Assembly (NCBI GenBank): GCA_016800925.1 | Contig: JABCPU010000019.1 | Location: 310,001-374,000 of the forward strand | Source of the DNA: Suillus spraguei | Taxonomy: Eukaryota > Basidiomycota > Agaricomycetes > Boletales > Suillaceae | Length of the DNA stretch: 64,000 bases | Direction of reading: 5' to 3' | Part shown: one piece after another, positions 33,291-43,604 of the stretch | Numbering within the stretch: position 1 is the first letter of the stretch | Layout: each line of letters starts with the position of its first letter | Translations under genes and position numbers: made by a program | Notes under the pieces: model-generated | Seen by the model: the letters and a program-made list of their open reading frames with translations, nothing else | What the model was told of the DNA's origin: nothing | The model's database searches: none

Positions 33291-36200
33291 TCACGATCTC
33301 TGCGTTGCAAGAACCTCCCTATCCTTCTTTGAACGATAAAACTCCGAAAACGAGAGTCGTATGCCAAGGAAACGACAATCCAAATCTGGATGTGACTGCA
33401 AGGCCTGTACGATAGTTTGCATGCGCTCGCTGAATGTAGTGCTATATTCCCTGAGAAGTTTGCGAATCTGAGAGAGCGACTGGGTATAACCCAGTGAGGT
33501 GGGTGCAGTGTACACCCCACGGGCAGCATCCCGTGCTTGGTCTAACCGAGCTGACTCGGATAGGGTATAGTTGTAGAAATTATCCTGTAGCAATTTTTGT
33601 TAGGAAAAAAAGAAACACGTGAATGAGGGAGGATAAAAAAACACTAACAATTGCCTCGCGGAACTGGAGGATAGTCGAGAATACTTCCCGAACTTGGGTC
33701 AATAAGCTCTCCTGGCATGATGATAAACACGCAACAAACTTGCTCGCGAGCCAAACTTACCTCTCTCCCTGCCTTGGGGCTGATCAGCAACACTTTCTTG
33801 ACCATACGATCGAGATACGATTGATGAGCGTCGATCATAGCGTCAAGATCGCCCTCCCGTCTGGCAAAGAATTCCATAAGAGCCTTCCACGAGCACTCAA
33901 TGACCTCGAGCTGTGTGTACGCCTGCATCTGGCGAATAAAATGGATCATTTCTGAGGTCGTGATCCGGATCTGGTGCCAATCATACTCCAACTCTGGACT
34001 GCACGTCAGCGCCACAGCCATGGTTTGTGGAAGGAAGAAAACATCGTAGCACGATTAACTCACCTTCCAACCGCCCTCCGACTCGTCCAGCACCGGCAAC
34101 TCTCATCCAACCACTGCTCAACGCGCCTTCTACACGCTTCATCGCCCATAGATGTGCAAATACCCGCTTGTACTTCTCTAGAGACCCGGGGTCGAGGAGG
34201 GTATCGAGCGGCGCATCGACCTTGTACTCGAGCGTGAAGACGTCCCACCCGAGCTCGCCGTGCGTATATTCTAGCATGCGAGCATCGAGACGGCGGAGAA
34301 CATCCGGTGAGTCGTTCTGCGCGCTTGAAGTACGGATCGCTGTCTCGAGTGTTGCTGTGAGGTTGTGTCGGTAGAGGGTGTTGGCAGGTCGGGTGAGAGA
34401 GGGCCTGTCTGCCCATTAGCATGGATGAAGTGATAGCATGGATTACGTACCCGAGCAACTCCATGAGTTGCTCAGCAAAGTCACCGTAACCAAGGAGGAG
34501 GTAGTGCTTGAGCGCGGAGAGGTGATCGAGGAGGCGGAACTTCTCAGTGAAGACTTCAAACAGGCGAGCAGAGGCAGTGTTGTATGCACTGTCGATACTG
34601 CGTTCCAGTCCTGCAATATCGCTGTACTTGAGGACTACGGGGAAACATAACTATCAATATAAAAGCGAGTGAAAGTACAGAACCCACTTCCGCCCGTATT
34701 ACTCATCTTTTCCCTTGTTGCCACCCAATCCGAATCGTGGCAACTGTATCTGATAAAATTTAAGCTCTTGCCTGTCGAAAAGATCTTTCTTCCAAAGTTC
34801 TCGCCCACAAACATCGGGAGCATCTCTTTTCTAAATCGATATTTTGCCTCCCAAAGGCGGAGACCGCCTCCGCCATCACTTCTGTCTGCGCTAACAGAAT
34901 CCTCACCGAATGCGTCGATGCCACCTGCAAGACTTGAGGGATGTAGTCCTTGAAGATGCGCAAGTGATGGGTCGACGGAAACGAAGAATTCAGAGTGGGG
35001 ATCGTAGAGCTCGCCGGAGAAGAGCCATTTGTGCAGCGTATTGAAGAAGGGAGTGGATACCTGAAATTCAATTAGTATGATCAACTAACGTAATAAAGAT
35101 GTTGCACCTCTTCCAGAAGTTGGTCAGTAAATTTTCTGACGAATGGGTCTCCATTGTCGGTGTATGAATGGATGAGGTTAACGAGTGCCCCACCCTGTGC
35201 GTCATGGGCACCCTCAATACAGATGCTCATCATGCGCATGCGGAGACGCCATTCTGTTATCCAGACGTCGAGACGTTTAAGGGTGAGGCCAGTCTCCTCT
35301 CCAACAGGATCCGATTGTGAGCCTGGAGCTGAGTTGGGTGCATTGCCCATCTGAGACTCTAGAACGGCGATGAGTCGGTAATATTCGGTAAGCAACGTTT
35401 GGAGGTGATGGCAAAGGCTTTGCTCGATCATGCCGACAGAAGGACGATCTTGTGTGTTGACGAACGCAGCTATGCGCGCATAGAGATGACCTACCTCAGA
35501 GAGGCGATGAATGAGGGATTTAGTTGAGGAAGGAATGATATATTTCTGCGATTAAGATGAGCACAATAGGACATTCATTTGAGATTGCTTACAGAATCTT
35601 CGACAAAAACGAGTTTGGGCTGGGCGTCGTTGCCCGAGAGCGACAAGTGTACATATTTTCCAGAAATTCCCTGTAAGAGATATAACGTATCGCGAAGAAG
35701 TAAGTGTTCGGGGAGATGGTGTCGTCCTTCATCAGTAGTTGAGCGTTCTGTCCCACAAGTGGACGTCAATAGAATGCATACCAGTACGGGCGCGATATTC
35801 ACGCAATATTTCTGCTTTCGAATTGCCTTTTTGTTGTGGTGAGCGCGGAAGGTCGATAGAACCAGTGGTAAGAGTTGTGGATGGACGAAGTGGGGCCTGG
35901 AGAGACGCGAGGAATGGACTTGAGGTTGGCTGCCGTGGAGAGGATGCAAGAGAATAAAGAAATAGGAGGGACTCGGGTTTGCGAGAGAGAATAGGCTATG
36001 CAGAGATAAGACGCGTGACTAACACGATCGGTTCACTCACTTGGTCTAATAATCGCGAGAGGAGATTAGTGAACTTGAGAGATGCACTATTCGGAGATTC
36101 AGATTGTAACACTGCAAAAGAACATAGTCGTGACTAGTAATACGCGATTTTTGGGCGATACATACGATGCCTTTTTATCTGTGCTGCTAAATGACCAGTG

Positions 36201-36395
36201 TCATTCTCGTGTGCGGTACCAATATTACTACAAAGCAGGTAAGTGACATATTCTGCAAGCTGAACTAGAGCGTTGTTACCTTGCGAGGATATCCTTGCAG
36301 TGTGCTATTAGTTCTTCTTTGAGACGTGTATTAGACTGAATCTGGGGGACAAGGGACGTGACAAGGCTCTCGATTGAAGCGCTCACATCACGCAT
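33291..36395 (-). CDS. SPC98: Gamma-tubulin complex component 3 (Spc98/GCP3)
   Basis: Part of the gamma-tubulin small complex, which nucleates microtubules at the spindle pole body. The start at 36395 (MRDVSASIESLVTSLVPQIQ) is followed by several short exons. The GRIP1 part includes IEQSLCHHLQTLLTEYYRLI (about 35430), LTLKRLDVWITEWRLRMRMM and GALVNLIHSYTDNGDPFVR. The middle and GRIP2 parts follow: TPFFNTLHKWLFSGELYDP, LNFIRYSC, YTHGELGWDVFTLEYKVDAP, YKRVFAHLWAMKRVEGALS and MIHFIRQMQAYTQLEVIECSW. The last exon (about 33585-33291) ends LATQRS. Order and length agree with GCP3. GCP2 is the closest alternative; the GELGWDVFTLEYKVDAPL segment suits GCP3. Exons were joined by eye, about nine introns. 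Confidence 0.85.
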
Positions 36396-36589
36396 TGCGG
36401 TATACAGTTTCAGATCACACGAGTATCAGTTAAGGTAGAAATCGACCAACGTCACGTGATAAACGTTACAGAAAGGTGACAGAATGCAAATTGACGATTA
36501 ACATACCGTAGAGCTCAGCGTTACAGAATTTGAAAAGATGACATTGACAAGAATCATGCTACACAGAAACTTGACTTTTCAGAACTATG

Positions 36590-38330
36590 ATAAACGAGCT
36601 AACGAGTGAGATAATTGATGTTCCTGAAAATGTGCAGAGTGTGAAGCTGAAAGTCCGCCGCAAAGCCGTGGCACTGCTGATCCGTAGCGTGGTATGGGCA
36701 ACAACAAGACCTGGCGAAAACGGCGTGGTGACAGCCTTGCTGCATGGCGAGCATCCAAGAAAGCAAAGGCTCCACTGGCAACAGGTTCTGATCTACAGAA
36801 TGACGAAAATGTGAGTAGTTTTTGCAAGTTTCACTGAAAACACTCACTGATATGTCTATACAGTTCGAAAATACTGCGTCAGCGCCCGTTTTTACCACGG
36901 AGGATCGTACGGACGCACCAGAATCGACTACACAGGCACAGATCCCCTTGGCAGACATGGCCAACACTTTGGACATCATCTTGTCGAACAATGTGTCCCT
37001 GCATGATACATTGCACTACAAGACCATGTGGAGTGCGGTGGTGTGAAAGGGATCAACTGGTAACCCTTCTCGAAGAAATCAATGACTCACCTGTGATGCC
37101 TTCTCATGAGTTTGACAATGCTCATCAAAAGAAAAGCATTAGAGGATTTGTGAACATTGCTAAAGCCACTGTGCAGTGACAAAGGTCGTGACTCTGAATC
37201 AGAAACACTCTTGCCTGCACTGAATTTCAGAGAGACTCATGCACATCAAAAACTTCCTTTGGCTATATGTGGATGTTGGCAGTGATGGACAGAAACATCC
37301 AGCAAATCCTGTGGGGGGTCAATGGATCCAAGCCACAAATCAAGCAACTCGAAATGCACATGCAGGCAAAAAATGCAGGGATTACCTTTCCTGTTATCTG
37401 CAATGCTGGTCAAAGGCATATATTAAGGACTGCACAGCTTTGCCTCATCAAGCACCATGGCAAACTGCTTTGCACATTGACAATGAAGAACTGGCTGGGG
37501 AACTGAAGCTGCACCTGCAAAGTGTTGGGAAGTAAGTTTGAGCTCAGGACCTTATTGATTACCTGAGTGTTCAGGAAAATCAGACTCGCCTCGGCTTTAA
37601 GAAGCCAATTTCACTCAGCACTGCTCAGTGATGGATGGGAATATTAGGTTTCTATTGGCACAAGGAGCCAACTAGGCAGTATTCTGATGGACATGAACAT
37701 GATGACATTGTTTACTACCACCAAAATGTCTTCTTGCTGTCATGGAATTGATATGAATCATGAATGCAGGAATGGGACCAGCACAATGCACATACTCGCA
37801 TTGAGGATCTGCAAGCTGCATCTGCTATATCAGGCTGGCAAGTCGTTGTTTGGTTTCATGATGAATCAACCTTCTATGCAAATGATTGCCACACACAGTG
37901 CTGGGGTGCACATCTCAGAAGGGGCTGTACCTCAGCCCAAAGGAGAAGGAGCTTCGTTAATGGTTGCAGATTTTATCTCAGCTGATTATGGATGGCTATG
38001 TTCCCCTGATAGCAAGGAGAGTGTCTGCATTCTTTTTTGAGCTGGCAAAGCATGCAATGGATATTTTGCCAATGAAAATATTGTGGCTCATGCCAAGAAG
38101 GCTATGGATATCTTGGAAAAATATTATCCACATGAAGATCACATCCTTATCTTTGATAATGCTACCACTCACCTCAAACATGTGGACAATGCACTATCTG
38201 CTTGGAAGTTGCCCAAGGGTCCATCTGAAACATGAGGGATCACTGTCAAGATGAAAGACAGTGATGGCAAGGTAGTATTTGGCCTGGTGACATGCACCAA
38301 ACTGGTCTGGTGTATGGCTGACTAAGCACT
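36590..38330 (+). pseudogene. Decayed DDE transposase of a basidiomycete DNA transposon
   Basis: Recognisable pieces appear in shifting frames. These are a helix-rich N-terminal region (DIILSNNVSLHD near 36970), RETHAHQKLPLAI and related stretches near 37220-37500, then WFHDESTFYAND near 37850, PQPKGEGASLMVADFISADY near 37935, and IFDNATTHLK near 38150. The two Asp-containing motifs and spacing match DDE-type endonucleases common as repeats in Agaricomycetes. At least five frameshifts and several stops interrupt it, so it is dead. Composition is AT-rich and CpG-poor compared with the genes to the left. Termini of the element were not found. Confidence 0.65.
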
Positions 38331-39665
38331 ACCACAGCTGACAAATAATACCAGGACTATAATAACCTAGTCTTCATCTATTCAGGAATCAGTTTATGAC
38401 CCAGAACCTAGAGTTTCCTTTTTTTGTAAAAAGTGTTGCTTATTATTCCTAATTCCTTTTTTGGTTTCAGAAACTATTTCATAAAATTCCCACAGATGTC
38501 AGGTGACCCCAGAAAAATAATTACGTAAGGTTACCCTGCAGAGAAACTCATGAAACCCACTATGTTTCACTTGTGTCATTTCTATGCATCTACAAAAAAG
38601 TGCAAATTTATGCTTCAAATATTACATAATTGATATTCCACCTAGCATAGCCACTAATAGTCACCTGATCTCAAGTTTATGCATAGCTATCAATATCTCA
38701 CATGACTTCTTCTCACGCCCTTGAGTGTATTACAAATCAAACCATGACAATACTCAATAATTAGGGTAGGTTAGCACCCCTACAAAATGTGGGAAACAGT
38801 AGCATAGCCTCTCATTTTGTCTATATAAGACCCACCTTTTTGTCAATAAAAGAGAGATTCCCCCCTCAGAAATATAATTGAGAGTGAAGTGTGGCCAGCA
38901 CTATCAGTATACTGTCAAGCACATTGTCAACAACAACAAGATTGGAAGTCCACTCTGTGAGATAGCACTACCTTGAGCTCACTGTGTCTGACAACCAGCA
39001 AGACAACAAATCTTTTTCTTTGACAAAATCATTCTAGTTTCTTTCATCTTTCTTCTCTCTGTTTTCTTTCTCTGTTGTCTGTTTCCTTGCTTCTGTTTCT
39101 TTTGATTCTTTCTCTTTTCTTTCTTTTCTTTGATCTTTGGTCTGTCTTTCTCTTTCAAAGTTTGTTGGTGTCAGTGTCTTTGTGTTTCTAATATTTGTGT
39201 TGTCTCTTTAGTCCATCTAAGGCCAGAGCAGCTTAGTGGGAGAGACTTCAGGGGTTGATAGTGATACTGAGTTAAGGTCTTCACTGACTGATAGACTCTA
39301 GTTATTGAAAGGGGACTTGGTACTGAAAGCCAAGGATGTCCGTTCCTGTTATCTGCTTAATACTCATAGTGAGTTCCTTGGCAGCAGGTTCAATAGTAAG
39401 CTAGAGATTTCTGAAGTAGTGACTAGTCTTGACCAGGGATTCTACCTGCTTGTCTGAGAGGGTGATTGTTGTAACTTCCCACAAATTGTGGTAGCACATT
39501 TGTTGCAAAACACCTGCATTCCATTGGAGAGAGTGATTCAGCTAGTTATTTCTGTCTTTTAGTTTGTTTGACTTCTGTGTGTTTCCTTTTGAGTTTAGTT
39601 GATTTGAGAATCTTTGACATTGTCCAAAAGTTTGCTGATCTCACAGAAGTGACTCTTTGCTGACC
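38331..39665. other. Repeat-like AT-rich region with polypyrimidine tract
   Basis: No gene. A TATA-like CTATATAAG at about 38820 and a Pu/Py-rich leader, followed by a long C/T tract at about 39010-39165 (TTTCTTTC-type), look like the promoter and leader of a retroelement LTR. No second copy is in the window, so this cannot be settled. CpG is scarce throughout. Confidence 0.35.
39010..39165 (+). repeat. Polypyrimidine (C/T) tract
   Basis: About 150 bp consisting almost only of T and C on the plus strand, with TTTCTTT and TCTCTG words. Low-complexity sequence within transposon-derived DNA. Confidence 0.7.
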
Positions 39666-39961
39666 TAGCCTGGGAAACATAAACAGCCACCCATGTACAA
39701 CCATGTTATCAGTCATTGGTATTTGTCTGAATCACTGACCATGGAGATATTTGGTTTTATAGGTGTTTATCTATAGATCATCTATCTAAGAAGACAACAG
39801 ATCTTCTCCCTTGAGAGGGTTTCCATCCGGTGTCTTCTTAGATAGATGATCTATAGATCAACACCTATAAAACCAAATATCTCCATGGTCAGTGATCCAG
39901 ACAAATACCAATGACTGATAACATGGTTGTACATGGGTGGCTGTTTATGTTTCCCAGGCTA
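39666..39961. repeat. Near-perfect hairpin, 131-bp arms and 34-bp loop
   Basis: Arms 39666-39796 and 39831-39961 are reverse complements with about two mismatches (one near 39729, one near 39767). The spacer contains CTCCCTTGAGAGGG. The outer ends read TAGCCTGGG and CCCAGGCTA. A diverged direct relative of the right arm lies at about 40017-40075 (CCATGGTCAACAGTTCAGAC versus CCATGGTCAGTGATCCAGAC). This looks like a foldback or MITE-type element. Confidence 0.85.
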
Positions 39962-40280
39962 CGGTGTCTTACTAGGATGCGAAAGGCAAATAAATCACCA
40001 GATTTCACAATCCTTCCATGGTCAACAGTTCAGACAAATACCAATGGTTGATAATGTGGTGTTCATTGGGGGTTGCAGAAACAGAGTTGCAGTTTTTCTG
40101 AGCAATTTACCAATGACTAAAAGGGTAGAGATCTGTGTGGGAAAATCTCAGGGTTAGTATCTGCTAATTATTGTGATCAGAATTCAGGAACTTAGGAAGA
40201 TAGTTACCGCTAACTGGCTTGATGTAATACTTGAATAACTCGAGAAAGGCGATGACGGAAATACAAAGTGTAGCCAAACT

Positions 40281-41128
40281 GATAACTGGCTTGATGCAGT
40301 GCTACGATGCTATGGATAATGAAATGACAATACAAAATGTGTCAGAACAATATCTTGACTACTTCTTATTCTCACGACTAGGAGAGCAAACTAGAAGCCA
40401 AATACAATCAAATCAATCAATATGTGGCCTCAAAATTAGCTTCTCTGCTGCTCAGCTCCAAGAGAGCACGTCCCTCTTTATGTAGTCTTAAAGCTAACCA
40501 GGTTCTTGATATTATTGAATAAAGTATAAGTCCTATTTGTCGTCACTCAATCAATGAAAATACAATAATTCTCCCCACAGACATGATTTCCTGTGTCAAT
40601 AAAGAGAATGAAGCAGAACTACACTAGACGACTGACAACCGTGTGCTAGCTAGTGCAATTAAAGAATGTAAAGATAATATCTCAGATGGTCAAAATGCTG
40701 TGGGAAACAGTGACAAAGGAAGTGAGGGAATAAACTAATATTCACTCAGATGTTCACACCAATACTCAGTAATAATGGTAATATGTTTCTTTTTTTGCTC
40801 AGAGGGGAACAGTGGTCCCTTTATATACTACTATAGACACGGCTGCACTACTAACTAAATAAGGTAATATGACTCATCATGACTCATTATGACTCACTTT
40901 GCTTGTCATCCTAAAGTTCGCTGATTGGCTACCAAAACTTCGGAACTAGTCCAAACATATAACAACATAAACAACACATCACATTCAAAAACACAAATAC
41001 TGGTGAATAGTCCATTACATAATCTATATTGACTATTATTCATTTACAGCTCTTTGCATAAAGGATGGCAGTGGCATCATTTTTTCGCTCAATTAGGAAA
41101 TGTTAGACTTAGTGAAATTTCACTCACT
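40281..41128 (+). repeat. Left inverted arm of the foldback element
   Basis: Near-identical to the reverse complement of 42711-43581 apart from one short deletion near 40458. Confidence 0.85.
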
Positions 41129-41167
41129 GTACACCATCTTCTCTTCAAATCATTATTATTATGGTGT

Positions 41168-41874
41168 TTATAAGGTAGACTTCAAACACTTTCTGTAAAC
41201 GTCATGTGATAATGCGTGATAAAGCATGACAAATGAGTGCGAGCTCATAGGAAACCTATCTGAAGCATCTAGAGGAAAACAGAAATGGAGGCATGGTAGA
41301 GGACTGCTTTCTCTATGATGCCTTCGTTGTAGAACTGTTATAAATGTAATAGTAAACAAGTAGATGACTATTTCTATGTGTACCATACACAAAGATGCCC
41401 ACAGTATGCCACAAACGATATCCAAAGTCCATCTGCGTGCCATGCAGTTAGTGCCAACCTTCCAAATGCCCAGATGCCCAAGTGCTCTCGACAGGTGCAA
41501 ATGGCCATCATGAACTTTGGGTGCTGGGCAAAGAAAACAAAGATTTCAGCTGAGAAGGAGAATATTACTAGTGTGAGCAGTATTTCACTCACTTGTCATG
41601 ACAGTGTACAATGCTCATTGTTGTCTTTCAGATCCCTACAGTCGCTAAAGTATCACCTTGATCCTTGATGAACTTGATGCAGCAAAGGTAATATAATTAA
41701 AAGCCTCATAGGTATTAATATATAATGCATATACTATAGACAAATTACTTACTGTCATCATTCTAATCATACGAATACTCAATACTCCAACCAGTGGTTT
41801 TATGGTCAAATGTGGCCAGGTCACACCCCAGTCACAGCATGTGATGTTTACAGAAAGTGCTTGAAGTCTACCTT
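41168..41874. repeat. Short internal inverted repeat within the foldback element
   Basis: A segment of about 33 bp at 41842-41874 (GATGTTTACAGAAAGTGCTT...) recurs as its reverse complement at 41168-41200 with a few differences. It frames interior sequence that I do not recognise, including a 96-codon acidic frame at 41810-42100 (+). Confidence 0.5.
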
Positions 41875-42059
41875 AACTATCGCTGCATCTAAAAAACACA
41901 AGAGTCGACTAGATTATGTCAGCCTGAGTGACCTCGATTCCATTTCTAATGGCCCTGATGACAACAATACTCAAATTGAGGGACCTTCAGAGGATGGCAT
42001 GGATGAGGAACCCAACTCTAATGACGATGGCGAAGATGACAAGCCTGTGCAGTCCTCGA

Positions 42060-42672
42060 GCCTTCAACAATGGTTGCAGCAACAATACCATCTAGTGTGA
42101 GGAGGGCTCCTGTGGATGTCTGGTGTCCACGCACAAACACCTACTTTTTCTGTGCATGTGTGCCTGTTTTTGATCGACCATAGCGTCTACTGAGTGTGCG
42201 CTCGTCCATTGATGTCTTGTCAATGAATCCTAACTCCTGTGGATCATACTGAGCCATGCATGCAATAAACTCAGCATGCAGAGTTTCATTGCATTCCTTG
42301 GCAATGCGCTTGAGTTTTTTGTAGCTCACATTAGCATGTTCGAGCTCACGAAAGATTGTTGTGAAATGTACAGATATGAATTGATTGTTGCAAGGAGGTG
42401 TGTGAGTTTGTCCAGAAAATAGTCAGGATTTTGCCTTATGAGACGAAGCAGACAATTAATATCTTCATGATCAAGAGCATGCAGACGACCACATAATGTA
42501 GGTCGATGGTTCATGATGTTGCTGGTTTTGCGCCAGAGCTTCAAAATCCGAAACCAGGTGCTCTCAGAAAATCCACAAGAATCTAGGATATTGCAGAGGC
42601 TTAGAAGGTCTCATTCATGGAGTCGGATTGCTGCAAGTTTCACATTGCAACTGATCTTGCGAAATCCCATGT
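42060..42672 (-). pseudogene. Broken Tc1/mariner-like transposase, N-terminal half
   Basis: Starts at about 42672 (MGFRKISCNVKLAAIRLHE). There is an in-frame TGA just before DLLSLCNILDSCGFSESTWF, then RPTLCGRLHALDHEDINCLL. A one-base frameshift falls near 42350, after which frame resumes at SYKKLKRIAKECNETLHAEF. The first catalytic region is GFIDKTSMDERTLSRRYGRS; family members usually have F-(L/I)-D-E here, so the Asp is kept but the next residue is Lys. A further stretch VFVRGH...LLTLDG is readable to about 42060 after another frameshift. The C-terminal catalytic half was not found. Inactive. Confidence 0.75.
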
Positions 42673-42710
42673 TGCAGAGATGATAATGATGATAGTATAG
42701 TAAGGCTACA

Positions 42711-43581
42711 TGAGTGAAATTTCACTAAGTCTAACATTTCCTAATTGAGCGAAAAAATGATGCCACTGCCATCCTTTATGCAAAGAGCTGTAAATGAATA
42801 ATAGTCAATATAGATTATGTAATGGACTATTCACCAGTATTTGTGTTTTTGAATGTGATGTGTTGTTTATGTTGTTATATGTTTGGACTAGTTCCGAAGT
42901 TTTGGTAGCCAATCAGCGAACTTTAGGATGACAAGCAAAGTGAGTCATAATGAGTCATGATGAGTCATATTACCTTATTTAGTTAGTAGTGCAGCCGTGT
43001 CTATAGTAGTATATAAAGGGACCACTGTTCCCCTCTGAGCAAAAAAAGAAACATATTACCATTATTACTGAGTATTGGTGTGAACATCTGAGTGAATATT
43101 AGTTTATTCCCTCACTTCCTTTGTCACTGTTTCCCACAGCATTTTGACCATCTGAGATATTATCTTTACATTCTTTAATTGCACTAGCTAGCACACGGTT
43201 GTCAGTCGTCTAGTGTAGTTCTGCTTCATTCTCTTTATTGACACAGGAAATCATGTCTGTGGGGAGAATTATTGTATTTTCATTGATTGAGTGACGACAA
43301 ATAGGACTTATACTTTATTCAATAATATCAAGAACCTGGTTAGCTTTAAGACTACATAAAGAGGGTGTACTCTGTTTTGATTCTGCGTCATACTCATTGT
43401 GAGTGCCTGAGCAGCAGAGAAGCTAATTTTGAGGCCACATATTGATTGATTTGATTGTATTTGGCTTCTAGTTTGCTCTCCTAGTCGTGAGAATAAGAAG
43501 TAGTCAAGATATTGTTCTGACACATTTTGTATTGTCATTTCATTATCCATAGCATCGTAGCACTGCATCAAGCCAGTTATC
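42711..43581 (-). repeat. Right inverted arm of the foldback element
   Basis: Near-identical to the reverse complement of 40281-41128; appears to be the fuller copy. Confidence 0.85.
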
Positions 43582-43604
43582 GGTGTAATGAACATATTGG
43601 CACT

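Larger units (their letters stand above)
40281..43581. mobile_element. Foldback DNA element with about 0.85-kb inverted arms
   Basis: Left arm 40281-41128 and right arm 42711-43581 are near-identical reverse complements over almost their full length. The outer end is GATAACTGGCTTGATGCAG and the inner end GTGAAATTTCACTAAG. The left arm lacks about 25 bp present in the right one (near 40458 / 43400). Between the arms is a broken Tc1/mariner-like transposase on the minus strand. No convincing target duplication was found next to the outer ends. Each arm also carries an open frame (start of arm, ITGLMQCYDAMDNEMTIQNV) that I do not recognise. Confidence 0.8.

Noticed and set aside
38440..39240. 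Full LTR with TATA box
   Set aside because: Promoter-like words are present, but no matching second copy, target duplication or defined ends were found in the window.
41810..42100. 96-codon acidic frame inside the foldback element
   Set aside because: Partly antisense to the transposase remnant and linked to a short inverted repeat; no family recognised.
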